A stretch of 46,816 nucleotides of DNA from E44-bin46 sp964354655 (GTDB taxonomy: Bacteria > Chloroflexota > Dehalococcoidia > Dehalococcoidales > E44-bin46): positions 1-46,816 of the forward strand of contig CAYHAL010000009.1 in assembly GCA_964354655.1 (NCBI GenBank), read 5' to 3'. Below are positions 39,638-46,816 of the stretch, piece after piece (position 1 is the stretch's first letter; each line of letters begins with the position of its first letter). Both the position numbers and the translations under genes were made by a program. Below the pieces are notes generated by a model that was not told where the DNA came from, searched no databases, and saw only the letters and a list, made by a program, of their open reading frames with translations.

Positions 39638-40375
39638 TTAAGTCGTGCCTGCTTCAAGGTAATGACGCAGGGTCATGGCGTTTCTCACTGCAAAGGCTTC
39701 AGCGTCATTGTTGAAGTAAATGTAGATTGCTTCTAGGTTCTGGGCTAGATTAGCCAGCCTCTTTGCCCAATCAGCTAGCTCCTCGTCAGAGTAACAACTG
39801 AAGTAAAGCCCGGTACTGCCATGAAACCTAATATAGGCAAAATCAGCCGTGGCTACTAGAGGACACCTAAGGAAAGGCATATCAAAGACACAAAACCCTA
39901 TATTGTGCCTACGTAGAATTTCAAAGACCTTATCTTCAAGCCAAGATTGGTGCCGGAATTCAAACGCATGCTTCATTTCCCCAGGTAGAGTAGATAAGAA
40001 TGACTCTAGTACTTCGTCATTGCGAAGCATATTGGGTGGAAGTTGATACAGAAGCGGACCCAGTTTCTCACCTAAAATTTTAGCTCGGCTGATAAAGTTC
40101 TCTACCGCCTCTTGGCTATTTTTGAGTCTTCTAATATGAGTGATAAAACGGCTTACCTTTACCGCAAAGGTAAAATTGGGTGATGATGAGTCATGCCAGG
40201 TGGTAAAGGCGGTCTCTGAAGGTAGGCGGTAAAAAGTATTGTTAAGTTCAACCGTGGTGAAATGGCTGGCATAGAATTCAAGCCACTTTGCCTTAGTCAG
40301 CGTTTTGGGGTAAAACCTATCCTGCCAATGGTCATAATGCCAGCCTGAAGTACCGATATAATAATTTAGTGACAT
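39638..40375 (-). CDS. DUF72 (YecE-like) TIM-barrel protein
   Basis: 245 residues of the DUF72 family: IGTSGWHYDHWQDRFYP at the N-terminus, YASHFTTVELNNTFYRLP, FTFAVKVSRFITH, LGPLLYQLPP, FEFRHQSW, YIRFHGSTGLYFSCYSDEEL and YIYFNNDAEAFAVRNAM. The fold is a TIM barrel related to xylose-isomerase-like enzymes; no reaction is established for the family. It stands alone after the ftsZ terminator, 40 bp from the ABC permease end. Confidence 0.93.
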   Translation of the reverse strand: MSLNYYIGTSGWHYDHWQDRFYPKTLTKAKWLEFYASHFTTVELNNTFYRLPSETAFTTWHDSSSPNFTFAVKVSRFITHIRRLKNSQEAVENFISRAKILGEKLGPLLYQLPPNMLRNDEVLESFLSTLPGEMKHAFEFRHQSWLEDKVFEILRRHNIGFCVFDMPFLRCPLVATADFAYIRFHGSTGLYFSCYSDEELADWAKRLANLAQNLEAIYIYFNNDAEAFAVRNAMTLRHYLEAGTT

Positions 40376-40415
40376 TAAGCCCTACACCAATATAAATCAG
40401 CCTTAGGCGTGAACC

Positions 40416-41402
40416 TCAGGTAGACCTTATTTCTTCGCGCATAAATCTAACATATGAGATAGCAAAGAGTAGGGCGGTTATTCCGCCAATAGTCGCCAGG
40501 TGGGGCCATACAGTTAGTAGACTCTGACTTAGCGAGGGAGCTCCAGGCATCCACAGCGCACCAGAAGCGGTTAGAAGTTGAAGCGTTTCCTTCGCTGTCG
40601 TTGCCCCTGGAGACAGGATAACAGTTATCGCCTCCCCAAAGAGCAGAGTAGGTGAGATACGCGACGCTGTGATTTGAAGCCCAACGTTCCTCACCCACTC
40701 CGCCGTATATACTTGCTGGTAGGGTGCCAGCATATTGGCAACCAAGCGAGCCGCCATGGACATAAGGCTGCCCCCGGTCGGCCAGGGGAAAAAGAATATC
40801 CAAATTCCTATGGCGCATACAGCCGAGGTAGCCACTGACCGAAAGTATACCGAGAATAGCATGGCTAAGCCCAGCCAAAAGGCTCCGTAGAGAATACTTA
40901 TCCCCCAGAATAATAATAGTCTGGCAATTTCCTCTGAGCTTGGGGCAATTCCAAGCACTGCTAGTCCTATCGCTGACACAATCAGAACTGTGGTCGTCAG
41001 CATAATACCTATGGCAACTACGCCAGCCAGGAACTTACCGTTGATAACAGCATCCCGGTAGATAGGTTGAGCCAGAAGCCGGCTCAGTGTCCCGCTGTTT
41101 TTCTCACTATTGATAGCATCAAGACCGAGGACTATGCCTACTATGGGTACAAGAAATGCGCAAATGAACCAGAGGAACGAGGGCATTTCACTGGAGGTGG
41201 TAAAGAGAAAAAGGAAGGCAAATCGTCCAAATCCGTATTGAGTTGGTGTAGCTAGCTGTTGCCTAAGACCAGCTATAGCCCCTTGAGGCCCGAGGGTGGC
41301 GAATACTGAAACCAGTACTATCGTGAGAAATAAGATTATGCCTTTCCAGCTAGTAAAGTGGTCAGCCACTTCTTTATAGAATACGGTCATCAGTCCTTTC
41401 AT
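40416..41402 (-). CDS. ABC-2 type transporter permease
   Basis: 328-residue membrane protein with about six helices, typical of NatB/NosY-like ABC-2 permeases: GIILFLTIVLVSVFATLG, FICAFLVPIVGIVLGLDAI, then EKNSGTLSRLLAQPIYRDAVINGKFLAG, the coupling-helix signature. It starts 1 nt after the ATPase gene. It probably exports a lipid, peptide or envelope component; direction and substrate are inferred only from family. Confidence 0.9.
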   Translation of the reverse strand: MKGLMTVFYKEVADHFTSWKGIILFLTIVLVSVFATLGPQGAIAGLRQQLATPTQYGFGRFAFLFLFTTSSEMPSFLWFICAFLVPIVGIVLGLDAINSEKNSGTLSRLLAQPIYRDAVINGKFLAGVVAIGIMLTTTVLIVSAIGLAVLGIAPSSEEIARLLLFWGISILYGAFWLGLAMLFSVYFRSVATSAVCAIGIWIFFFPWPTGGSLMSMAARLVANMLAPYQQVYTAEWVRNVGLQITASRISPTLLFGEAITVILSPGATTAKETLQLLTASGALWMPGAPSLSQSLLTVWPHLATIGGITALLFAISYVRFMREEIRST

Positions 41403-41403
41403 A

Positions 41404-42351
41404 CTATGCCTCTCTAAAATACCTTCTGTAGATGTCCTCTAAAGCGTAGGCTTGGATTTTCATCTCTACCAGTAATCCATTTGCGTTAATTATTGCCTTG
41501 GCTATTTGAGCTCTCAAGTCCCCTAAGCAGGTAATAAATAGTAAGTCTCCTGACCTTTCTACGTTGACTACACCGCTAATCCGCCGGACACAATCAATGA
41601 GCTCTGAAGTGGTTTCAGCTAGCTTAACCTCGATCCTAAGTCGTCCACCGCCTAAAGCCTCCCTCCCCAGTTGGTCTAACAAGCCTTCAATTACTAGTTT
41701 TCCGTTCACCAATATGCCCACACGGTTACAGATTCGCTGAACCTGGTATAGTTGGTGTGAGCACATGATAATGGTCATGTTTCTCTCTTTGGCTATGCCA
41801 GCTATCATGTCAAGCATTTGGACGATGCCCTCAGGGTCTATCCCAGATGTTGGTTCATCTAGGATGGCAACCTTAGGCATTTTAACCAGTATGTCGGCAA
41901 TTGCCAGGCGCTGCTTCATCCCTTTGGAAAACTTCCCCACCTGCTGCTCGGCTTTATCTGACAGACCAACGGTACCCAGTGAGTCCTTTACCCTTTTCGT
42001 CACCACGTCTTCGGGGAGGCCGTTTAACCTAGCGGTATAGGCTAGGTTGTCGCTTGCAGTTAAATCGTCATAAAACCCTATCTTTTCTGGGACATAGCCG
42101 GTGATGCGCTTAACCTTGAGTGGCTCCCTAGTAGAGTTGTAGCCATATATATGGGCTGTGCCAGAGTTTGGCTCAGTGAGCCCAAGCAGCATTAATATAG
42201 TTGTTGTTTTCCCAGCGCCATTGGGACCGAGGAAGCCAAAGATATCCCCCTCTTCTATACGGAGGTTTAACTTGTCAACGACCGTTGTCTTATCATAGTT
42301 TTTGGTCAGGTCTACCGTCTCTACTACCACTTGTTTAGTCAACTTACTCAC
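41404..42351 (-). CDS. ABC transporter ATP-binding protein
   Basis: ATPase partner of the ABC-2 permease downstream. From GTG 42351 (315 residues): Walker A GPNGAGKTTT, Q-loop, signature FSKGMKQRL, Walker B VAILDEPTSGIDPEG, and the switch His in MCSHQLYQVQ. A frame extends upstream to 42429 but the GTG at 42351 overlaps the previous stop (GTGA) and begins next to conserved sequence, so it is preferred. The C-terminal 80 residues form the extension seen in NatA-type ATPases. Confidence 0.93.
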   Translation of the reverse strand: MSKLTKQVVVETVDLTKNYDKTTVVDKLNLRIEEGDIFGFLGPNGAGKTTTILMLLGLTEPNSGTAHIYGYNSTREPLKVKRITGYVPEKIGFYDDLTASDNLAYTARLNGLPEDVVTKRVKDSLGTVGLSDKAEQQVGKFSKGMKQRLAIADILVKMPKVAILDEPTSGIDPEGIVQMLDMIAGIAKERNMTIIMCSHQLYQVQRICNRVGILVNGKLVIEGLLDQLGREALGGGRLRIEVKLAETTSELIDCVRRISGVVNVERSGDLLFITCLGDLRAQIAKAIINANGLLVEMKIQAYALEDIYRRYFREA

Positions 42352-43268
42352 CGCCTGCCTAGTCGTCTGAATAAAATTGCCAAACCGGCTACAACCGCCA
42401 CCGCAATGCCAATACCAGCCCCTCCCCAAATGGTCGGCGTTACCACAGTTACCCTCATTTCCAAGTTATAAGTCGCCTTTTCGCTGTTAAACCTGAGCAG
42501 AACGTCATAGTCACCGGCTATCGTTTTAGTGGGTGGGGTTATTGCTATATCTACTTCCTGTTGAAGCCCCGGTTCCAGGGTCTCTACCGAGGTGGGGGTG
42601 AAGGTTATACTCCAACCCTCTGATTTGGTGGACGAAAATGTTATATTCTCAAGGGTTCCCGTCCCGTAGTTCTGCATGATGACAGTTAGATGGTTGTCTT
42701 GGCCAGCCTTTGCCTCTATATTAAGCCGTCCTGAGGCAGTAGACACATACAACTGATAAGTAGGTGGTATCTCAGTCACCACTGCCGTAAGCTCAACACT
42801 AGCCCTGAGCTCGCCTGAACCGGCATTAAACGTCGCCTTATATTCACCCGGCTCGGGTAGCTCCGCTGGTGGTGGACTAAGTACAACCTTGACTGTATCT
42901 GGGTATGTCTTCCCCGGCTGTAGGGTAATGCTCTCTATGACGACGTCATCATAGGAAGGCTTAATTTCTCCAATCCACCCAGCGGGTGCGGTGACGGCGA
43001 GGTCAAATCCCCTGGATTCAGTGCTCTGATAGACCAGTGAAATCGTAAATGTGAAGCTCGCGCCAGAGACAGCGCTCATAGTTGGATACTGGGCAGTAGC
43101 CTCAAACTTTGTTTCAGGCGGGGGCTGCTCCTGACTTGGTGGTAACGAGGGAGAGCCGTTAATAACCTCCTGGGCGGCAAGCGCAATTTGACTTCCCAGT
43201 AAACCACTGAGCATGGCAAAGAGTAGGACAAAACAAAGAGCATAACGAGTTGGTCTAAACCTATTCAT
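42348..43268 (-). CDS. COG1470-type secreted membrane-anchored protein (NEW3/NPCBM-associated domain)
   Basis: 306 residues from ATG 43268, which follows a GGGGG ribosome binding site (a frame continues to 43307 but lacks one). It has a signal peptide (RYALCFVLLFAMLSGLLGSQ then ALAA), then two Ig-like NPCBM/NEW3 repeats marked by QPGKTYPDTVKV and LEPGLQQEVDIAITPP, and a C-terminal helix (AGIGIAVAVVAGLAILF) with a basic RRLGRR end. It is thus an extracytoplasmic protein held by one helix. Such proteins often accompany ABC-2 transporters in archaea and Chloroflexota, as here, where it is first in the unit. Ligand unknown. Confidence 0.85.
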   Translation of the reverse strand: MNRFRPTRYALCFVLLFAMLSGLLGSQIALAAQEVINGSPSLPPSQEQPPPETKFEATAQYPTMSAVSGASFTFTISLVYQSTESRGFDLAVTAPAGWIGEIKPSYDDVVIESITLQPGKTYPDTVKVVLSPPPAELPEPGEYKATFNAGSGELRASVELTAVVTEIPPTYQLYVSTASGRLNIEAKAGQDNHLTVIMQNYGTGTLENITFSSTKSEGWSITFTPTSVETLEPGLQQEVDIAITPPTKTIAGDYDVLLRFNSEKATYNLEMRVTVVTPTIWGGAGIGIAVAVVAGLAILFRRLGRR

Positions 43269-43309
43269 ATATCCCCCTTCTTGACACACTGGTATTTTTT
43301 CATTCAATT

Positions 43310-43338
43310 AGTATAGCCATTGTTGGGAATTAAATCAA
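43310..43338 (-). promoter_or_regulatory. Promoter of the COG1470-ABC operon
   Basis: On the minus strand: TTGATT (43338-43333), 17 bp, TATACT (43315-43310), leader about 35 nt with a GGGGG ribosome binding site. Confidence 0.65.
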
Positions 43339-43350
43339 GTTTTCTTGATT
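43333..43350. promoter_or_regulatory. Palindrome between divergent promoters
   Basis: AATCAAG-TTTT-CTTGATT is a perfect 7-bp inverted repeat with a 4-nt centre. It covers the -35 box of the minus-strand ABC operon and touches the -35 box of acpS, as expected for a shared operator; no regulator is encoded beside it. Confidence 0.45.
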
Positions 43351-43377
43351 GAGCCTCTATTTAAAATAGGCTATAAT
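43349..43377 (+). promoter_or_regulatory. Promoter of acpS
   Basis: TTGAGC (43349-43354), 17 bp, TATAAT (43372-43377), predicting a leader of about 59 nt before the acpS ATG. Confidence 0.65.
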
Positions 43378-43442
43378 TCTGGTGATTAGCAAGATATTGT
43401 GTTTCTTGTGGCTAACTTAATCCCTAATTTCAGGGCGATATA

Positions 43443-43808
43443 ATGCACTATATTGGCGTAGATATAATAGAGATAGCCCGTATTGAAAGGGCTATTGCCC
43501 GTTGGGGGGAGCGATTCCTTTATCGGGTATATACCGATTCTGAACTTAAGCTGTGCGGCAATAGCCCTTCATCTCTGGCTGGTCACTTTGCCGGTAAGGA
43601 GGCGGTGATAAAAGCCTTAGGTGGGCGGAGCAAGGGTTTCAACTGGAAGGAGATTGAGATATTATCTGACCCTAGGGGTAAACCTTTAGTCCATCTTCAT
43701 GGTAACACGCAAAATCAAGCTAATGCCCTGGGTTTAGCTAATCTGGCTATCAGTGTCTCTGATTGTGAACAATATGCTATTGCTTTTGTCGTCGGTGAAA
43801 CTAAATAA
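43443..43808 (+). CDS. acpS: AcpS, holo-[acyl-carrier-protein] synthase
   Basis: Transfers 4'-phosphopantetheine from CoA to the Ser of apo-ACP. 121 residues with the magnesium-binding MHYIGVDIIEIARIERAI (Asp7) and SLAGHFAGKEAVIKALGG (Glu near 59), both catalytic blocks of the AcpS type. The C-terminus ISVSDCEQYAIAFVV ends the fold. The ATG overlaps a chance TATAAT. Cell-envelope lipid synthesis context is limited to the membrane protein downstream. Confidence 0.95.
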   Translation: MHYIGVDIIEIARIERAIARWGERFLYRVYTDSELKLCGNSPSSLAGHFAGKEAVIKALGGRSKGFNWKEIEILSDPRGKPLVHLHGNTQNQANALGLANLAISVSDCEQYAIAFVVGETK

Positions 43809-43862
43809 GAACCCTGTTTTTTTAAAAGGGTTTAAACTAATATATAGTGAAAGGAGACATAA

Positions 43863-44756
43863 ATGGGGTTAGCTAAACGGGCAGCTATAGCTTTTTTAGG
43901 CTTTCTTCTTTTCCTGTCCTTATCAACTCTTGGTTTGGCATTTGCCATGAATCGCACCGTTCTCAATCCTGACTTTGTTATCTCTCAGTTAGATAGGCTG
44001 GATGTGCCATCGTTGGCGGGAGAGATGCTGAGGGGACAGATTCCAGAAGAAATGGGTTTTATGGCCGGGTATATAGATGACATCGTTACTGACCTTGAAC
44101 CATGGATAAAAGAGCAGGTAAGTACCGCTGTTTATGCCAGCTATGATTACCTCTTGGGCAGGAGTCAAAGCCTGACCCTGGTAATTGATATGGAACCGGT
44201 GAAGCAAAGTCTGAGAGATAGCCTGTGGCAGGCTTTCTTAGCCTCGCCACCGCCAGAACTTGCTGTAGTGCCCCCAGCTCTAGCCGAGCAGTATTTTAAT
44301 GAATTCTATCAAGAGTTTTCTGAGCAGATACCACCGACTATTGAGATTAATGAAAGTATGATAAGCCCGGAGACTATGCGGACCCTTGAGCAGATAAGGC
44401 GTTATATTGGCTATCTGCAAATTGCCTACCGGGCGGCGATTGGGGCGACTATTGCTATAATCGTGGGGCTCGTTTTTCTCCATCGGCGGGTGAAGGGTGC
44501 CACTCGTTCCATAGGCATTCCCTGTTTAATCTGTGGAATTGTTACCTACGTAGGCACGGTGGTTATCAAGAATCTTGTCGGGGCGCAACTAGCGCAGGTT
44601 AGTCTTCCAGCTCAGCTTCGGGCTTGGCTACCCCAGTTCCTTGACAACTCTCTAGCTCCGCTGCAGATGTTTGGCATTGGTCTTATGGTGGCAGGGACAG
44701 CCTTACTTATTGTCTCGGTCGTTTATAAGCGGCGCCCTTCAGCCTATGAGGGATAA
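43863..44756 (+). CDS. Membrane protein of unknown function
   Basis: 297 residues. One N-terminal helix (about 8-28), a roughly 160-residue extracytoplasmic region rich in Pro, Glu and acidic residues, then three C-terminal helices (about 188-205, 218-240, 266-285). I recognise no family motif. An AAAGGAG ribosome binding site lies 6 nt before ATG 43863. It follows acpS by 54 bp and may be co-transcribed. No signal for lipoprotein modification is present. Confidence 0.7.
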   Translation: MGLAKRAAIAFLGFLLFLSLSTLGLAFAMNRTVLNPDFVISQLDRLDVPSLAGEMLRGQIPEEMGFMAGYIDDIVTDLEPWIKEQVSTAVYASYDYLLGRSQSLTLVIDMEPVKQSLRDSLWQAFLASPPPELAVVPPALAEQYFNEFYQEFSEQIPPTIEINESMISPETMRTLEQIRRYIGYLQIAYRAAIGATIAIIVGLVFLHRRVKGATRSIGIPCLICGIVTYVGTVVIKNLVGAQLAQVSLPAQLRAWLPQFLDNSLAPLQMFGIGLMVAGTALLIVSVVYKRRPSAYEG

Positions 44757-44768
44757 CTGGTTAACCCT

Positions 44769-44797
44769 TTGACCATAGCTAGGTGAGGTGATAAAAT
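44769..44797 (+). promoter_or_regulatory. Promoter of yebC-ruvC-ruvA
   Basis: TTGACC (44769-44774), 17 bp, TAAAAT (44792-44797). The leader is about 34 nt and contains an AAGGAGAG ribosome binding site before yebC. Confidence 0.65.
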
Positions 44798-44837
44798 TAA
44801 GCTAGGTTCTTAATTAGCTGGCTAAGGAGAGTCAAAA

Positions 44838-45593
44838 ATGTCAGGGCATTCTAAGTGGTCTTCAATTAAGCATCAAAAGGGGGTAACTGATGCTAGGCGG
44901 GGTCAGCTGTTTACTAAGTTGACCCGAGAGATTATGGTAGCAGTGCGTGAGGGGGGTAGTAACCCGGATGCAAATTTTCGGCTACGCTTGGCTGTACAGA
45001 AGGCTCGTGATAGTAGCATGCCCTCAGAGAATATAGACCGAGCGATTAAGCGGGCTAGTGGCACCACGGAGGGGGCGGCTCTGGTAGAGATGGTTCTCGA
45101 GGGCTATGGTCCCAGTGGGGTGGCTATCTTGGTGCAGGCGCTAACTGATAACCGCAATCGGACTGTGCAGGATGTGCGAAATATATTTTCCCGGCATGGC
45201 GGCAATCTAGGGGAGAGTGGCTGTGTCGCCTGGCTTTTCGATTCCAGGGGGTTGATTACCATAACGACTAACGAGTTGGATACCGAGAAATTAGCTCTGG
45301 AGGCTATTGACGCCGGTGCCGAGGATGTTACGGCGGAGCGTAATTTTGTGGCTATTTATACTAGGCCTCAGGAGCTTGAGATGGTCAGGAGGGCACTTGA
45401 GGAGAAAAACCTGCCTCTAACCTCTTCCGAGTTATCCCTGGTGCCCAAGACTATGATTGAGCTTGAGGAAAAGCCAGCGTTACAAACGCTAAAGCTGCTG
45501 GACAAGCTAGAAGAGTTAGTTGAAGTACAGCATGTGTCCAGCAATGTCAATTTTTCCGATTCTGTCCTAGAAAAATATCAGTCGCAGACATAA
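44838..45593 (+). CDS. YebC/TACO1-family protein
   Basis: 251 residues, normal length, starting with the hallmark MSGHSKWSSIKHQKGVTDARR and continuing FTKLTREIMVAVREGGSNP, MPSENIDRAIKRASG and GYGPSGVAILVQALTDNRNRT. Family members have been described both as DNA-binding regulators and as ribosome-associated factors helping translation of proline-rich stretches. The yebC-ruvC-ruvA order is common in bacteria. Confidence 0.95.
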   Translation: MSGHSKWSSIKHQKGVTDARRGQLFTKLTREIMVAVREGGSNPDANFRLRLAVQKARDSSMPSENIDRAIKRASGTTEGAALVEMVLEGYGPSGVAILVQALTDNRNRTVQDVRNIFSRHGGNLGESGCVAWLFDSRGLITITTNELDTEKLALEAIDAGAEDVTAERNFVAIYTRPQELEMVRRALEEKNLPLTSSELSLVPKTMIELEEKPALQTLKLLDKLEELVEVQHVSSNVNFSDSVLEKYQSQT

Positions 45594-45597
45594 AAGG

Positions 45598-46101
45598 ATG
45601 AGGATTTTAGGCATTGACCCGGGCACATTAACCATGGGCTACGGGGTAATAGAGAGTAGGGATGACGAAATGACCCTGGTTGAATGTGGTGTCATTGACT
45701 GTCCGGTGCGCTCCCCAATCGGGGAGCGCTTGAGTTATTTATATGGTGAGCTTGGGCAGATTATCTCGCGCTGTCAGCCTGATGTCGTGGCTATTGAGCA
45801 GCCTTTTGTGGCTAAAAATGTGAGGTCGACGCTAGCCATAGGTAAGGCTCAGGCAGTGGCTATATTAGCCGCCGCCAACCGGGGAATCCCTTCCTATGAG
45901 TATACCCCGGCTCAGGTGAAGCAGAGGGTGGCTAATTACGGGGCTAGTCCCAAGGAGCAGGTTCAGGAGATGGTCAGGCTCCAGCTTGGTTTGTCCCAGG
46001 TGCCTCAGTCATCTGATGCCGCTGATGCTCTGGCAGTGGCCATTTGCCACTTACGTGAGACATATCTAAGCAATCTTTTGGCTAAGCAGGAGAAAGAATG
46101 A
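45598..46101 (+). CDS. ruvC: RuvC, Holliday junction resolvase
   Basis: Metal-dependent endonuclease that cuts Holliday junctions. 167 residues with the four acidic residues in place: Asp7 (RILGIDPGTLTMGYG), Glu near 67 (VVAIEQPFVAKN), and the two aspartates of SSDAADALAVAICH. It starts 4 nt after yebC ends and overlaps ruvA by 4 nt (ATGA). Confidence 0.97.
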   Translation: MRILGIDPGTLTMGYGVIESRDDEMTLVECGVIDCPVRSPIGERLSYLYGELGQIISRCQPDVVAIEQPFVAKNVRSTLAIGKAQAVAILAAANRGIPSYEYTPAQVKQRVANYGASPKEQVQEMVRLQLGLSQVPQSSDAADALAVAICHLRETYLSNLLAKQEKE

Positions 46102-46682
46102 TAGCTGGTCTTCACGGCACATTAGAGACGATAGGTAGCGATTGGGCGATTATAAATGTCGGTGGCATCGGCTTTCAGGTACATATGCCGACCTCTACCC
46201 TGAGTCTATTAGGTAAAATCGGCGGCGAGGTTCATCTCCATACCCACCTTCATCTTAGAGAGGACAATGTCACCATCTACGGCTTCGCCTCGGCTGATGA
46301 GCTGCGGCTGTTTCAGACCCTGCTCGGCGTCTCTGGGCTGGGTCCTAAGCTAGCGTTGGCCATGCTTTCGGCGTTGAGCATAGATAAACTGACCATGGCT
46401 ATTGCCACCAGCAGCACCGACCTGCTGAAGGTAGTCCCGGGAATAGGTAAGAAAACGGCTGACCGCATTATTTTGGAGCTTAAGGACAAGATAGCCGCTG
46501 GCTGGGTAACCACCCCGGGTGTCCGGTTAGCCGAGGAAAATGCTGAGGTGCTAGCCGCCCTAACTGCCTTGGGCTATTCCGTTTCTGAAGCCTCCCGCGC
46601 CGTAGCCACCCTCCCCCCGTCCTCAGACCTAAGCCTTGAGGAAAAGATTAAGCTGGCGCTGCAGTATTTTACTACTAAGTAA
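46098..46682 (+). CDS. ruvA: RuvA, Holliday junction branch-migration subunit
   Basis: Binds the four-way junction and recruits the RuvB motor. 194 residues: N-terminal OB-fold (MIAGLHGTLETIGSDWAII), tandem helix-hairpin-helix motifs (LGVSGLGPKLALAML and LLKVVPGIGKKTADRIILEL), and a C-terminal RuvB-binding domain (VLAALTALGYSVSEASRAVA). It is followed by a different ORF rather than ruvB, at least before the window ends. Confidence 0.97.
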   Translation: MIAGLHGTLETIGSDWAIINVGGIGFQVHMPTSTLSLLGKIGGEVHLHTHLHLREDNVTIYGFASADELRLFQTLLGVSGLGPKLALAMLSALSIDKLTMAIATSSTDLLKVVPGIGKKTADRIILELKDKIAAGWVTTPGVRLAEENAEVLAALTALGYSVSEASRAVATLPPSSDLSLEEKIKLALQYFTTK

Positions 46683-46694
46683 AGGAGGGGTAGT

Positions 46695-46816
46695 GTGGAA
46701 ATTCCGTATATTATAATAATTGCTGTCTTAGTTGTCGGAATTTTGATATTAGCTCTTAGACCGAGGCGGGTAAGAGTCCCTGATATAGAGGAGCTTGAGA
46801 GCAAGCTCAGGTTTGC
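46695..46816 (+). CDS. Membrane-anchored protein, N-terminal fragment
   Basis: GTG start at 46695 preceded by a strong AAAGGAGGGG ribosome binding site and 12 nt after ruvA. The 40 visible residues start with one hydrophobic helix (PYIIIIAVLVVGILILALRP) then RRVRVPDIEELESKLRF and run off the edge. It is probably in the ruv operon. Identity cannot be assigned from the fragment. Confidence 0.6.
   Translation, partial: MEIPYIIIIAVLVVGILILALRPRRVRVPDIEELESKLRF

Noticed and set aside
43438..43443. TATAAT overlapping the acpS ATG as a promoter
   Set aside because: It would start transcription inside the gene; the TTGAGC-N17-TATAAT promoter upstream is adequate.
43809..43862. AACCC...GGGTT inverted repeat after acpS as a terminator
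   Set aside because: The stem is only five base pairs with no T-run on the downstream side; the next gene may be co-transcribed.

Overview
The window looks like a chromosomal scaffold from an uncultured anaerobic member of the Chloroflexota, most likely class Dehalococcoidia. The clues are: a cell-division cluster reduced to mraZ-rsmH-ftsA-ftsZ with no murein-synthesis genes between them; a tmRNA tag (GEPEFAFAA) resembling the short Dehalococcoides-type tag; several archaeal-flavoured modules (HerA/NurA, an archaeal-type phosphoglycerate kinase, a tungsten-type aldehyde oxidoreductase, two-subunit aconitase X, RtcA); and many 4-nt ATGA overlaps between genes. The taxonomic call is inference; no 16S gene is present. 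One 100-N scaffold gap lies at 22515-22614.

Layout. 1-1565 (minus): gatC-gatA, with gatA running off the left edge. 1619-4765 (plus): NfeD-like protein and RtcA, then a CIRCE-controlled FmdB zinc ribbon / DnaJ-like pair and a protein of unknown function. 4785-5705 (minus): smpB and tmRNA, the two parts of trans-translation. 5723-15615 (minus): a long tight metabolic operon, mdh - fumarase alpha - aconitase X large - aconitase X small - Fe-alcohol dehydrogenase - archaeal-type PGK - aldehyde:ferredoxin oxidoreductase - fumarase beta - L-aspartate oxidase, preceded by tRNA-Ala. 15879-19232: TauE/SafE permease (plus) and fur-feoA-feoB (minus). 19291-25515 (minus): nurA - [repeat-bounded insert carrying a restriction-type nuclease, a helical protein, a 25-residue Lys-rich ORF and a gap-truncated Lys-rich ORF] - HAS-barrel protein - herA - patatin. 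25584-26633: a class II histone-deacetylase-like amidohydrolase. 26671-26857: a composite palindromic repeat. 26935-30715 (minus): cca-secD-secF. 30818-31135: a small HTH regulator with a consensus promoter and operator-like palindrome. 31127-35199 (minus): mogA-trmD-rplS and priA. 35285-39611 (plus): a 10-bp-periodic MraZ-box array, a ribbon-helix-helix gene, mraZ-rsmH-ftsA-ftsZ and a terminator. 39638-43268 (minus): DUF72, and a COG1470-type envelope protein with an ABC-2 transporter. 43349 to the end (plus): acpS, a membrane protein, yebC-ruvC-ruvA and a truncated membrane-anchored ORF.

How they work together. The 10-kb metabolic operon joins C4-acid interconversion (oxaloacetate-malate-fumarate, with aspartate oxidase able to pass electrons to fumarate) to an aldehyde/alcohol/acyl-phosphate set (AOR, Fe-ADH, PGK) and an aconitase-X dehydratase of unknown substrate. 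The C4 half is well supported. The joint purpose of the central genes is open and is the best candidate for an undescribed pathway. The second region of interest is the nurA-herA locus, split by an insert bounded by palindromic repeats and ending in a patatin that starts one base after the herA stop. Several genes (gatC, nfeD, smpB, cca, perhaps fur) have -10 boxes only 4-10 nt upstream of their start codons and no Shine-Dalgarno, which suggests leaderless transcripts.
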